This document shows, piece after piece, positions 34,878 to 44,365 of a stretch of DNA of 64,000 nucleotides (positions within the stretch are counted from its first letter, which is position 1; each line of letters starts with the position of its first letter). Location: NCBI GenBank assembly GCA_049799955.1, contig JBARIW010000127.1:1-64000 (forward strand). The letters run 5' to 3'. Position numbers and translations under genes: made by a program. This stretch comes from JBGTFE01 sp049799955 (GTDB taxonomy: Bacteria > Acidobacteriota > Blastocatellia > Pyrinomonadales > Pyrinomonadaceae). Under the pieces are notes generated by a model, which saw only the letters and a program-made list of their open reading frames with translations, did no database searches and had not been told where the DNA came from.

Positions 34878-36533
34878 TTACCGCATAAATTTTCTGCGAA
34901 TCGCCAGCGCGAGAAGCGCGGCTTGAACGGGCGCGAGTATTTTTTCGAGAAAAATCCAAAATTCACCCCAACCTGAGGCTGGCTTACGAAACTCTACATT
35001 TTGAAAAGTTGCTGTTGCTAAACTATGTCTAACCGCTTCCCAGAATTCAAGTGGACGCTGTAAGCAGGGATTTTCCGTAATTGTTTTATCAATTGGGCAA
35101 ACTTGAAAATTTACTCCCGTAAATATTGCCGCAAAGATGAAGATAATTGTTAGAAGAATAATAAATGCCCAAATTGGATATTCTCCGTAAAAACTTGAAA
35201 GCCAATACCACCAATGTAAAGACCAAACTTTAAAACCTTTGTTATAATAGAGTCTCTTTGATTCAAGCGCCATAAAACGAAATTGCGACGCATTTGAGAA
35301 ATATTTCGTTTCTTCCTGATTATCAGCTAACTGCCAGCAGCTTCTGGCAAGCAAGTAATGGGGATATTCAATACATCGTTTTGTTAGGCTTTCTAATTCA
35401 GATTCAACCCACAATTTCTTAATGCCGGATTTTGTCCAAAGACAATTTGTAAAAACAAACTTTTTACAATCTACATGAATAAACCAACTCGGTTGAAGAT
35501 GCATATTATAAAAAGTTATTCTCTCAGGTTTTTCAATATAAGCATGTTGCATATCTAAATGGGATTCGTTACCGATAAAGCCTGTTTTTTCACTTTCCTT
35601 AATAGTCGTCCCCTCTTTAAATGAGGCTTTTCCATCATTAATTATGGCTCTATTTCCACCGACAAAATGTATGTATCCGCTTATCTTTGCTTTAAAAAAA
35701 CTACAGACCGCTTTATCAAATACTGTTTTATCAAAGGAAACTTTCGCGTCGTCAGCAAATTCTGCAACATCGAAAAATACATTGTCACTGAAAGTCGCGC
35801 CGCTAAAACTAACATTTTTAGAAAAATCCGAATTATAGAAATGCGCCTGTTTTGAAAATGTTGCAGATGTAAAATAAGTTTCCTCGTGAAATTTTGTAGC
35901 GTTAAATTCGGCAAGTTCTGAAAAATAAGCATAATAGAAATCAGTTCTTTTATTAAATTGAGCTTTATCAAAGTTTGTTTTTTTAAGAAATTTTGCATTC
36001 CGAAAATAAGCTTCATCAGTAAAAATTGCTTCTTTGAAAGAAACTGTTTCATTAAATGTCGCAGAACTAAAAAAGGCAGCCTGATTAAATTCAGCCGAAG
36101 TAAAATCGACTTCTTGAGAAAACTTTACCCTGCTGAATTCAGCCTTTTCCATAAAGTGGGAATTAATAAATGTGCTTCTACCTTTAAATTCAGAATCATT
36201 GAAATAAGCGTCACTACTAAAAATAGCGTGGTTGAAGTTCACACCATATTTAAATGTTCTTCTCGATAAAACACCCCCGCCCGGAAAATAGACATGTTGA
36301 AAATAAGGTTGGTTATGTTCTAATTTGTGACGCATGACCGATAAAAAATTTGTATTATTGTGCTTATTATCATCTGGAAAATGTAAGATGCAATAATAAT
36401 TACCCGCATCATCTTTATAATCAGCAGGTAACTGATGGCAAACCTCAGCTCGAACAGCTCCTTTAATAAAGTCTCCTTCACAGTTTCGATGAACAAAACA
36501 AACTTGCTTTTCTTTAGAAGAATCTTTTCGCAT
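34878..36533 (-). CDS. Pentapeptide-type beta-helix membrane protein, AT-rich
   Basis: 551 aa from ATG 36533 (AGGAG about 11 bases upstream); a TTG at 36596 would extend it into a palindromic element. The N-terminus has several Cys/His residues (CFVHRNCEGDF, VCHQLP, YYCILHF) that may bind metal. About residues 95-280 hold around 15 copies of an A-x-F repeat (SAEFNQAAFFSSATFNETV), which should fold as a right-handed quadrilateral helix. Near the C-terminus are one or two membrane helices (YPIWAFIILLTIIFIFAAIF). The gene is far more AT-rich than its neighbours, which suggests transfer. No catalytic motif; role unknown. Confidence 0.72.
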   Translation of the reverse strand: MRKDSSKEKQVCFVHRNCEGDFIKGAVRAEVCHQLPADYKDDAGNYYCILHFPDDNKHNNTNFLSVMRHKLEHNQPYFQHVYFPGGGVLSRRTFKYGVNFNHAIFSSDAYFNDSEFKGRSTFINSHFMEKAEFSRVKFSQEVDFTSAEFNQAAFFSSATFNETVSFKEAIFTDEAYFRNAKFLKKTNFDKAQFNKRTDFYYAYFSELAEFNATKFHEETYFTSATFSKQAHFYNSDFSKNVSFSGATFSDNVFFDVAEFADDAKVSFDKTVFDKAVCSFFKAKISGYIHFVGGNRAIINDGKASFKEGTTIKESEKTGFIGNESHLDMQHAYIEKPERITFYNMHLQPSWFIHVDCKKFVFTNCLWTKSGIKKLWVESELESLTKRCIEYPHYLLARSCWQLADNQEETKYFSNASQFRFMALESKRLYYNKGFKVWSLHWWYWLSSFYGEYPIWAFIILLTIIFIFAAIFTGVNFQVCPIDKTITENPCLQRPLEFWEAVRHSLATATFQNVEFRKPASGWGEFWIFLEKILAPVQAALLALAIRRKFMR

Positions 36534-36594
36534 TAAGACACAACTCCTGCTGATAAATTGGTTAAATCGGCGGAATAGTAGCACGAAATTGGTC

Positions 36595-36693
36595 AATTAT
36601 GAATTACAAATTACGAATTGAGGACAAAAATAAATGGCGGAGTAGAATTTATCTCTCCGCCATTCGTCTTTCGTAATTCGTAATTCGTAATTG
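36595..36693. repeat. Tandem-word palindrome D (ATTACGA words)
   Basis: Outer arms of ATTACGA-type words; an inner stem ATGGCGGAG/CTCCGCCAT sits inside the loop. The right arm is the same as in palindrome B. Confidence 0.85.
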
Positions 36694-36697
36694 ATTC

Positions 36698-38182
36698 TCA
36701 CGGCTGCATAAAGCCGAGATTGTTAACGGGGAAGTTGGCGATTTTCGGGAAGACATCGATTAGATTCGCGTCGGGCAAGCCGTACCAACGGGATAAAGTC
36801 GCGGCGTATTGCTCGACCGAGGTTGTCGGAATCCAGCGTCCGCGCGCGCCTGTGCCGTTGTCGGCGTCATCAGGTCCGTTTGCGACGAGGGTTGGGAAAG
36901 GCGTTCCGTTCGACGTGCTGATGCCGTAGAAATCGCTTGCCGTTATCGCGCCGCCGACGACGAAGTGATGCCCCGCCCACGCGTGGTCTGTGCCGACCGC
37001 GCCGCCCGTTCCGGTCGGATTGAAGGTGCGCGCGAAATCGGACATCGTGAACATCGTTACTTTATCCGCCAAGCCCTGCACGACCATTTCTTCATAAAAC
37101 GCGCGCATCGCCTGGCTGAGCTGCGTCATCAAGCCGGTTTGACCGTTTGCCGCCGTCTGGTTCGCATGTGTGTCGAATCCGCCGATTTGACAGTAAAAGA
37201 TTTGGCGGTTGATGGTCAAATCGGTGTGCTTCTTGATAAGCCGCCCGACCTGTTTGAGCTGGTTGCCGAGCGTCGTGTTCGGAAAAGTTACGGTTACTTC
37301 CGCAGGCGTCTGGAGCGATGCGTTCGCGGCAATCGCCTGGTCTGTAACGTGGCTTGCCGCCGCAACCAAATCCGAACTCAAATCCTGCGTTCTAAGCTGG
37401 TGAAAAGCCGCCAGACGCGCCTGCGACTGTGCGGTCGTATTAAAGCCCGCGGGACTCAAAACCTGATTCAGTCCGGTCGGCGCAGGCGAGATTGCCATCG
37501 GAAGCGTCGTTTGTCCCGATGTGAAAAGCTGCGCGCCGTTGATGGACGTAACCATCGGAATCAGCCCGTTCGGATTGTCGGGCGTGTTTCTCTGGTCGGA
37601 AAGCCGACCGCCCCAGCCGGTAAAAGACTGCTGGTCGCTGCGCCCGCCCTGATATTGCGAAACCTGGTCGGAATGCGAAAAAAGCTGGTACGGTTTCGGA
37701 TAACCGGCAGTTTGATACTGCGTTCTGGTCGTCGGCTGAACGAGCGTTCCGACGTTCGTAACAATCGCCATCTTGCCCAAGCCCCAAAGCTCGTGGATGC
37801 CGTTGTTGGTTCCGCCCGCGACAACTCCCAGATTCGGGTGCAAGCCGTAGCTCAGATTTCCCATACGCGGCACGCTGATGGGCAAAAGCGTATTTTGCGC
37901 CAGCGCCAATCCCTGCGTGTTTCGCGCGTTGAAATAAGTCGTGTAATTGCTCAGGCTCGCGTCCGAATGGTTCGGGATGACCACGTTGTTGCTGTCGTTT
38001 CCGCCTGACATAAAGATGCAGACAAGGGCGCGGTAATCGCTCGGCACAGCCGACTCGGATTCGTCGCTGACTTTCTGCGCCATCGCGCTCATCATTCCAA
38101 AATGCCTGAACTGCGTCGCCGCCGCCGTCATTCCAAGAGCGCAGCCCGATTTGATTAAAAAGTCTCGTCTATTTTGTTTCAT
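36698..38182 (-). CDS. DUF1501 family secreted protein
   Basis: 494 aa. N-terminus carries a twin-arginine signal (QNRRDFLIKSGCALGMTAAA), so it is probably exported folded through Tat. The DUF1501 pattern is clear: ALVCIFMSGGNDSNNVVIPN, then HSDQVSQYQ, GFDTHANQT, TMSDFARTFNPTG, and TDHAWAGHHFVVGG. These fit the alkaline-phosphatase/sulfatase-like superfamily, but substrate is unknown. It is encoded just downstream of a DUF1800 protein, the usual partner in Acidobacteriota, Planctomycetes and others, so the two likely act together. Confidence 0.86.
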   Translation of the reverse strand: MKQNRRDFLIKSGCALGMTAAATQFRHFGMMSAMAQKVSDESESAVPSDYRALVCIFMSGGNDSNNVVIPNHSDASLSNYTTYFNARNTQGLALAQNTLLPISVPRMGNLSYGLHPNLGVVAGGTNNGIHELWGLGKMAIVTNVGTLVQPTTRTQYQTAGYPKPYQLFSHSDQVSQYQGGRSDQQSFTGWGGRLSDQRNTPDNPNGLIPMVTSINGAQLFTSGQTTLPMAISPAPTGLNQVLSPAGFNTTAQSQARLAAFHQLRTQDLSSDLVAAASHVTDQAIAANASLQTPAEVTVTFPNTTLGNQLKQVGRLIKKHTDLTINRQIFYCQIGGFDTHANQTAANGQTGLMTQLSQAMRAFYEEMVVQGLADKVTMFTMSDFARTFNPTGTGGAVGTDHAWAGHHFVVGGAITASDFYGISTSNGTPFPTLVANGPDDADNGTGARGRWIPTTSVEQYAATLSRWYGLPDANLIDVFPKIANFPVNNLGFMQP

Positions 38183-38194
38183 AACATCTCCTTT

Positions 38195-38290
38195 TTAGTC
38201 TTTTGTCATTCGTCCTTTGCAAGTTGAATTTAATTCAAGAACTAAATTTAATGCCAACCTGCAAAGGACAAAGGACAAAGGACGAAGAAC
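38195..38290. repeat. Tandem-word palindrome E (AAAGGAC words)
   Basis: Right arm has three AAAGGAC words; left arm is a more degenerate complement. Its loop, GTTGAATTTAATT and onward, is very similar to the reverse complement of the loop of palindrome K (57571-57665), so the two share a common core as well as architecture. It lies between the DUF1800 and DUF1501 genes. Confidence 0.85.
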
Positions 38291-40527
38291 TACCTTTGCA
38301 CCTGATACTGCGACGATGTCGCGATTAAATAAATAGCCGTCTGCGCCCGGAGAAGCGGATTTGTGGACGGGACGATTTGAACCGCCGTCATAATCGTGCT
38401 TCGCATCGTCGCCGACATCGCTCCGTGCATCATTTTCTGATTCAGCGCGTCCAGAAGCTGATTGCTCGTCGTATCCGCCGCCGCCAGCGCCGACCATGAA
38501 TCGAAATTTATCGCGGTTCCGTTCGGCGTATTCGGTTGAGAAACGCTTATCCGGCTGAAAACGATGCTGTTGACGACATTTGCGCGGGCGATTGATGTTC
38601 CGGTCGTATAAATTCCAAATTCGGGACCGAGAATCGTCGTTCCCGGAACGATATAATCGGGCGGGTAATAGTTAAAAACGGTCGGAGAATAAAAGGCGCG
38701 CTGTCCCATCGAAGTCGGATAACGGTCTATATCTCCATCGCTCTGCGATAAACCGTCAAACGATGCGGCATTGAAATGCCTGTAAAGATTGGTCGTAAAC
38801 TGAACCGGCTCGCGCAATTTGCCGTAACGCGGGTCGGTTTTCACGTCGCCGCGCGCTTCGGGGTCGAGCAAAATCGCTTTGACGACTTCCTTCAACTGCT
38901 TCGGATTTTCGCGGTTGGCTGTAAACACCGCCGCGATGCGCCCGACGTATGCCGGTGTCGGGTCGCTTGTAACAAGCTGCTGAATAAGCTGCTTGCTGAC
39001 GAATGGCGCGACGTTCGGATGCTCGAAGATATTTCTCAAAGCCTGCGCCATCGCGTTGGTTCCGTAAGTCGTAATCGCCGCCGCGTTGCAGCCCGTGCAA
39101 GCCGCGATATTAGTGGTTGTCGAACCCGGATAGCTCAAAAGAGTTTTTGCCGTAACGTCGTGATTAACGGTATTTAAAACCAACTGGTCTTTGTAATTCG
39201 GCGCGCCCGCGATTTTACTCGGACAGGTCGGCGGCGCGTTTTCGCATCTCTGCCAGCCGGTGAAAACTTTTGTAAAATTATTGACCGTGTTCTGGTCGTA
39301 GGTCGGAATCGGCTGATTGTTGCCGTCAAGCTGGAGAGTTCCGTCCTGGTTGAGCATAAACAAGCCGATATTGAAAAGCTGCAAAACTTCGCGGGCGTAA
39401 TTTTCGTTCGGATTGTTTTTCGTGCTGATAGACATATCCAGATAATTGCCCATCGCCGGGTTAAGCGTGATGTCGGTCATTATCTGCCGCCAGTTGCCGA
39501 AGGCGCTGTTGCTGAGCTGCAAATGATATGCGAGCAACCAGCTCGACTGCTGCGTGTCAACGGCGGAAACGACGATAATCTGGCTGAGCGCCCACGAAAC
39601 ACGATGTCTGAGCTGCGGCGCGCCGTAAAGCGCTTCCTTGTAAAACCAAGTCTGCGGCAGATACATCGTATATGTATCGCGGTTGCACGTCGGCGGAACG
39701 TCGGGAATAGTGGCGTTATTATCACAGGTGCTAACCGGCGTTGTCGGAGCCATCGGAACATTCGGGTAAGGATTGTTTGCCGAAGGATAAGGCGCGTCGA
39801 ATTGCTCGGCGAGCCACGTATTCAAACCGATGCGGCGGATTCTGTCGTCGAGCGCCTGCGTCGGACCAAACGTCGCCTGCTCAAGAAATCTGATGCGGTC
39901 GCCCGACCATCGATAACCGACGCGCGACTGTATATTCGTATTCGCTGAACCTTTTTTGAAGGGTTGGCTTGTAACAATCGAAACCGGAGTCGGTCGCGCT
40001 TCGGCGTCGTCTTGTATGTCGCCGCCGGTCGTGCCGAGTCCGAGACGCACGCGATTGCTGGTTAAACCGCGCCACGTAAGTCGCGCCAGCACATCGCCGT
40101 TTTCCAGAGGCGGCGTCCAGTAACCGAGTTCGTCTCTGAGTTCGATAGTTACACCGTAAACTAAATTCTGCGATTTAACCCTCTGAATTTCCAGAACCGG
40201 AAAGCGATACTGTCTGCCCTGCGCGTCTTCGATGTACACGCGAAAGGCATTTGCGCCTTCACCTTCCATTAAATCGATATTAGTTACAAAAAGAACGACT
40301 TTCTGGCTCAACGCGAACGCGCCGCTTTGCGGTTTCGGCAAACTGCCGCGCCAGCCTCTGTCCGCGTCCGTCGCCAGTGCGCGTGTCGAATTCGGTTCAC
40401 TTATTAAAACCGGTGTCGGCGAATTCGGGTCTGCGTCTTCTTCTGCCAATGCCGGAAGCACCAGCAGAAACACGACCAGACTCACGCTTAAAATTTGCAG
40501 CAGGAAGCGCAATTTTCTGCTCAACAT
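38290..40527 (-). CDS. DUF1800 family secreted protein
   Basis: 745 aa from ATG 40527, with GGAGGG about 7 bases upstream; the open frame continues to 40665 but that part lacks a signal. Signal peptide with LLQILSVSLVVFLLVLPALA. A beta-type N-terminal domain (about 60-170) precedes the DUF1800 core: IRFLEQATFGPTQALDDRIR, WFYKEALYGAPQLRHRVSWA, NENYAREVLQLFNIGL, and FVSKQLIQQLVTSDPTP. Function is not established for this family; it is nearly always paired with DUF1501, as here. Confidence 0.84.
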   Translation of the reverse strand: MLSRKLRFLLQILSVSLVVFLLVLPALAEEDADPNSPTPVLISEPNSTRALATDADRGWRGSLPKPQSGAFALSQKVVLFVTNIDLMEGEGANAFRVYIEDAQGRQYRFPVLEIQRVKSQNLVYGVTIELRDELGYWTPPLENGDVLARLTWRGLTSNRVRLGLGTTGGDIQDDAEARPTPVSIVTSQPFKKGSANTNIQSRVGYRWSGDRIRFLEQATFGPTQALDDRIRRIGLNTWLAEQFDAPYPSANNPYPNVPMAPTTPVSTCDNNATIPDVPPTCNRDTYTMYLPQTWFYKEALYGAPQLRHRVSWALSQIIVVSAVDTQQSSWLLAYHLQLSNSAFGNWRQIMTDITLNPAMGNYLDMSISTKNNPNENYAREVLQLFNIGLFMLNQDGTLQLDGNNQPIPTYDQNTVNNFTKVFTGWQRCENAPPTCPSKIAGAPNYKDQLVLNTVNHDVTAKTLLSYPGSTTTNIAACTGCNAAAITTYGTNAMAQALRNIFEHPNVAPFVSKQLIQQLVTSDPTPAYVGRIAAVFTANRENPKQLKEVVKAILLDPEARGDVKTDPRYGKLREPVQFTTNLYRHFNAASFDGLSQSDGDIDRYPTSMGQRAFYSPTVFNYYPPDYIVPGTTILGPEFGIYTTGTSIARANVVNSIVFSRISVSQPNTPNGTAINFDSWSALAAADTTSNQLLDALNQKMMHGAMSATMRSTIMTAVQIVPSTNPLLRAQTAIYLIATSSQYQVQR

Positions 40528-40777
40528 AACCTTCCCTCCTTGGGTTTCGTTTGCTAAAATTATGACCTTATGTTCTGAAATCAATTTAATAACGACACAG
40601 AGTGGAAAAACGTCGTTAATCAATGTTGTGCATATTCGTTTATATACGATTTTGCGGAAAAACACAAGACATTTTTTTAATTAATCTTTTAGAATCGCTT
40701 CTAACATTTATTTAGACGTAACCATTTTTCATTTAGTCGAAGAAATACGAAAGATTTTCAGGAGCTTAAAAAACTTT

Positions 40778-41668
40778 ATGCCAAAAACGATTTTTCTCGA
40801 AACACCCGGAACTTTCAGCTTCCGGCAGACAATCTACAGCCACGGCTGGAGCGAGCTTTTGCCGTTTGAAATAAACATTGAAAACTGGCGTTTGAGCTAT
40901 GTTTTTACTGATGAAAATTCAAAAAACCCAATTTCGGCGACAATCATCGATGATGAAGGAAAACTGAAAATAGAAATTTCCGACGGAAAAATCGCGTCGA
41001 AAACGGAAGCGAGCATTTTAAGCCGGATTCGCCACATTTTGCGGCTGGACGACGATTTGAGCGGGTTTTACAAAAATCTGAAGTCCGAAAAAAGATTAAT
41101 CTGGATTGCCGAAAAACGCGCCGGCAGGCTGCTTCGCTCGCCGACGGTTTTTGAAGATTTGGTAAAAACAATCTGCACGACGAACTGTTCGTGGAGCCTG
41201 ACAAAAAAAATGGTCTCGAATCTGGTCGAAAAACTGGGCGAAGAATCAAAGGACGGAAAACGAGCTTTCCCGACCGCCGAAGCGATGGCAAATTTCGGGG
41301 AAGAATTTTACCGCGACGAAATCCGCGCCGGTTATCGCTCGTCGTATTTTGCGGAACTGGCTGAGAAAGTCGCCGCCGGAAAAATCAATCCCGAAAGTTG
41401 GTTAAACTCGGAATTGCCGACAAAAGAGCTGAAAAAGGAAATGAAATCCGTCAAAGGCGTCGGCGATTACGCGGCGGAAAATCTTTTAAAACTCGTCGGG
41501 CGTTACGACGGGCTTGCGCTCGATTCGTTTCTGCGCTCGCAGTTTTACAAAAAACATAACGGCGAAAAGGCTTGCACGGACAGGGAAATCGATGCTTTTT
41601 ACGAAAAATTCGGCGATTGGCGCGGGCTTGCGATTTGGTGCGATATGACGGAGAGATGGATTAACTGA
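40778..41668 (+). CDS. HhH-GPD DNA glycosylase (3-methyladenine/8-oxoG type)
   Basis: 296 aa base-excision-repair enzyme. The helix-hairpin-helix is seen in MKSVKGVGDYAAENLL (about 222-237), and the catalytic Asp is Asp249 in GLALDSFLR, as in AlkA/OGG-like proteins. The N-terminal ~100 residues form a beta domain as in AlkA and OGG. The residue pattern TICTTNCSWSLTKKMVSNLV is typical of the substrate-side helix. Which damaged base it removes is not clear. Divergent from the DUF1800 gene; the 250-bp gap between them is AT-rich and should hold both promoters. Confidence 0.78.
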   Translation: MPKTIFLETPGTFSFRQTIYSHGWSELLPFEINIENWRLSYVFTDENSKNPISATIIDDEGKLKIEISDGKIASKTEASILSRIRHILRLDDDLSGFYKNLKSEKRLIWIAEKRAGRLLRSPTVFEDLVKTICTTNCSWSLTKKMVSNLVEKLGEESKDGKRAFPTAEAMANFGEEFYRDEIRAGYRSSYFAELAEKVAAGKINPESWLNSELPTKELKKEMKSVKGVGDYAAENLLKLVGRYDGLALDSFLRSQFYKKHNGEKACTDREIDAFYEKFGDWRGLAIWCDMTERWIN

Positions 41669-41702
41669 ATTTTGGATTTTAGATTTTGGATTTTGGGTTT
41701 TG
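41668..41702. repeat. Half element with TTTTGGA words
   Basis: Tandem 7-nt words close to TTTTGGA that begin at the glycosylase stop codon. No complementary arm nearby. Confidence 0.7.
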
Positions 41703-41889
41703 GGAACAATGAAACTAGACTTGACGTAAGACACAAATCTTTTTTGCTTAGTAGTTTACAGGAAAATTTTTTCTTGAAAATATTGAAAATTTCTTCGGCT
41801 TTTTGAAAAACTTCCGCGTCTGAAATAGCGAGCGAAGAAAAATTCGTTGGAAGTGATAATTTTTTGATAATAAAAAAAGGAGTGTAAAA

Positions 41890-42381
41890 ATGAGAAGTAA
41901 AATTTTTAGTTTGGCTACGGCTTTATTTGCGGTGATGTTGGTTTTGTCTTTTGCGGACGCGGCAAACGCGCAGCGAAACAGGCGCGAATCGCGCAACAAG
42001 TTGATGAACAAGGCGCAGGTCAAAGCGGTTATTAATCGCGTCGAAGACCGCGTCGATAATTTTGTCGGCAATTACGATAAGTCGCTCGACAGAAGTAAAT
42101 TAAATGGTTCGAGCCGCGAAGACTGGCTGATGAAGAGAGCGAAAGATTTGGAATCGGCGACGGATGAATTGTCCCGCGAATTTGACCGCCGCGACGCGTG
42201 GGCTGAAAACAAGGACGAAGTTCGCAAATGTCTGAACATCGCTACCGACATTAATCAAAATATGAATACTTATAAATTCGGCGCGGCGACCGAGAAAAAT
42301 TGGGCTAATGTTCGCTACGATCTGAATACGCTGGCTGACATTTACAATCTGCCGAAGGTCGGCTCCGGCAGCTATAAGTAA
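41890..42381 (+). CDS. Small secreted helical protein
   Basis: 163 aa. Signal peptide (KIFSLATALFAVMLVLSFAD, cleavage near ANAQR), then a basic, almost all-helical body (AQVKAVINRVEDRVDNFVGN, KRAKDLESATDELSREFDRR). No domain recognised, no cysteines except one. RBS AAAGGAG lies 7 bases upstream. A terminator follows. Probably a single-gene unit acting in the periplasm or outside. Confidence 0.68.
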   Translation: MRSKIFSLATALFAVMLVLSFADAANAQRNRRESRNKLMNKAQVKAVINRVEDRVDNFVGNYDKSLDRSKLNGSSREDWLMKRAKDLESATDELSREFDRRDAWAENKDEVRKCLNIATDINQNMNTYKFGAATEKNWANVRYDLNTLADIYNLPKVGSGSYK

Positions 42382-42409
42382 ACAATTCCTCCGCTTATTC
42401 GTAATAATC

Positions 42410-42445
42410 GAGGCAGACGTTAAAAATCTGCCTCAATTTTTATTT
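42410..42445 (+). terminator. Rho-independent terminator
   Basis: GAGGCAGA, 9-base loop, TCTGCCTC, then AATTTTTATTT, 29 bases after the small secreted protein gene. Confidence 0.85.
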
Positions 42446-42470
42446 CAGAATGGGTTTAATGCAGAGAAAA

Positions 42471-42559
42471 GAAATTAACAGGGATGACAGGATAGACAGG
42501 GATTTAATAAATGAATTTTCTTATTATCCCTGATTATCCTGTCATCCCTGTTAATTTTC
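42471..42559. repeat. Palindrome N (GGGATGACAGGAT-type words)
   Basis: Long arms made of related ACAGGAT/ACAGGGA words with a short AT-rich loop. Architecture as in the other tandem-word palindromes, but the word length is closer to 9 than 7. Confidence 0.8.
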
Positions 42560-42637
42560 TTTATTACCAGATGTGGTATTAAATTGATTCTAAAAATGTA
42601 GTAAAATGTTCGCAGTACTCCTCAAAAGGTAAAAAAA

Positions 42638-44299
42638 ATGATTGAAGCGGGAACAATTTTACAAAACCGGTATCGCGTCGAAAAACAAATCGGGCAGGGC
42701 GGAATGGGCGCGGTTTTTGTGGCGACGGACGAGCGTTTCGGCAGCACCGTGGCGATAAAAGAAACGCTGATGCTGGACGAGAAATTTCGTAAAGCGTTCG
42801 AGCGCGAAGCGCGTCTTTTAAACAGTCTGCGTCATCCGGCTCTGCCGCGCGTCAGCGACCATTTTGTGGACGGCAACGGTCAGTTTCTCGTCATGGAATA
42901 CATCGACGGCGAAGACCTTTCCGAGATGATGGAGCATGAAGGCAAAGTTTATCCGCTCAAAGACGTTCTGAATTGGGCTGACCAGCTTCTCGACGCGCTC
43001 GAATATCTGCACACGCAGGAAATGCCTGTCATACACCGCGATATCAAGCCGCAGAATCTGAAATTAAACTCGCGCGGGCAAATCATTCTGCTCGATTTCG
43101 GTCTGGCGAAGGGAAATCTGACCAGTCCCGAATCGAATACTGCCGCGAAAAGCGTTTTCGGTTATTCGAGAAATTACGCTTCTTTAGAACAAATTCAGGG
43201 AACGGGAACTGACCCGCGCAGCGATTTATACAGTCTTTCGGCGACGCTTTATCATCTTCTGACCGGCGTTCCGCCCGCCGACGCCCTGACGCGCGCGATG
43301 AATGTTTTGTCGGACAAGCAAGACCCGCTCGTGGCGATGAACACGATTAACGCCGACATTCCCGAGCCGGTTGCCGAAGTTCTGCACAAATCAATGGCTT
43401 TAAATGCCAATCAGCGCCCGATTTCCGCGCAGGCGATGCGGGCAATGCTCTGGGAAAGTCAGGAATCGGTTGCTGAAGATGCGAAAACCGTTCCCGATAA
43501 ACGGCTTGCGGCGAATCTTTTTACGCAGAAAACGGCTGTGCTCGGAGATTCGAATCCGCAGCAGTCTTCGATAAAAACGGAAGTTCTGGCGGAGAATGTT
43601 TCGCAGGAAACGGCTGTAAAGCCGCGCACAACAGGCGATTTTGAAGCGCAGGCAACAAGGATTCAGCCGCTGGCGCAGCAAAGCGCGGGACGCAAAACGG
43701 CAACCGGCGCGAAGGTTTTTGTGGCGTTGCTTCTGGCGGGATGCGCGGCGGCGGCAATTTTTTATTCTTTTAATCCGGGAATTTTCGGCGCGGGCAGCAG
43801 TAATCCGGCAAATACGAATACAGGGCAGAATGTAAATCCTGTTACAGCTTCCGAATCAAACACGAATACAACGGAAACGAATGCGAATGTTTCAACCGAA
43901 ATCGCCAATACGAACGGCGCAACCGATTTAACCCGGAAAGAAGAAACGAAGAAGCCGGAAGTCAAACAAACCGAAAAAACCACGGCTGAAACATCAAAAT
44001 CGCAGGCTAAGGGAACCGGAAATCAGATAACCATCGAGGAATTAAACGAGTTGAACGAAATGGATGACGCGGATGATGAAGATGAAACGACGGTCGGGAA
44101 TACGCCTAAGATACGTCCGGTGCCGGGCAGTCCGAATAAGAAAGAGCAAATTCCGCCTTTCGTTTTTCAGAAAATGACGCCCGCGCAGAGACAGCAATTA
44201 AAACAGGCTTTGGAGATTCAGCGGCAACAGCGCGAACAGCAGCGGCGCGAGCGTGAAAAGCGACAGCAGCAACCGCCGCAGGTCGCACCGCCGAATTAA
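42638..44299 (+). CDS. Membrane Ser/Thr protein kinase (PknB-like)
   Basis: 553 aa. Kinase domain about residues 12-275 with the Gly loop IGQGGMGAVFVA, ATP-binding Lys41, catalytic HRDIKPQN (Asp135) and metal-binding DFG (Asp153). One membrane helix follows (VFVALLLAGCAAAAIFYSF, about 361-380). The outer part is a low-complexity Asn/Thr/Glu stretch ending in a Gln/Arg-rich tail, with no PASTA repeats, so the sensor mode differs from PknB itself. Such kinases are abundant in Acidobacteriota. Targets cannot be inferred; no phosphatase gene is adjacent. Confidence 0.86.
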   Translation: MIEAGTILQNRYRVEKQIGQGGMGAVFVATDERFGSTVAIKETLMLDEKFRKAFEREARLLNSLRHPALPRVSDHFVDGNGQFLVMEYIDGEDLSEMMEHEGKVYPLKDVLNWADQLLDALEYLHTQEMPVIHRDIKPQNLKLNSRGQIILLDFGLAKGNLTSPESNTAAKSVFGYSRNYASLEQIQGTGTDPRSDLYSLSATLYHLLTGVPPADALTRAMNVLSDKQDPLVAMNTINADIPEPVAEVLHKSMALNANQRPISAQAMRAMLWESQESVAEDAKTVPDKRLAANLFTQKTAVLGDSNPQQSSIKTEVLAENVSQETAVKPRTTGDFEAQATRIQPLAQQSAGRKTATGAKVFVALLLAGCAAAAIFYSFNPGIFGAGSSNPANTNTGQNVNPVTASESNTNTTETNANVSTEIANTNGATDLTRKEETKKPEVKQTEKTTAETSKSQAKGTGNQITIEELNELNEMDDADDEDETTVGNTPKIRPVPGSPNKKEQIPPFVFQKMTPAQRQQLKQALEIQRQQREQQRREREKRQQQPPQVAPPN

Positions 44300-44358
44300 C
44301 GGAAAATGGAAAATGGAAAATATTAAGAGATTCTTTCATTTTCCATTTTCCGTTTTTC
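44300..44358. repeat. Tandem-word palindrome F (GGAAAAT words)
   Basis: Three GGAAAAT words on the left and their complement on the right, between two convergent genes (kinase and plsC). It may serve as a bidirectional terminator. Confidence 0.85.
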
Positions 44359-44365
44359 GTTTCCA

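Noticed and set aside
34537..34966. Minus-strand open frames upstream of pgsA
   Set aside because: They overlap pgsA or the pentapeptide gene in other frames and have no coding signature.
36809..38008. Long plus-strand open frame (399 codons)
   Set aside because: It is antisense to the DUF1501 gene, Arg-rich, without start signals or family motifs; a shadow caused by high GC at codon positions.
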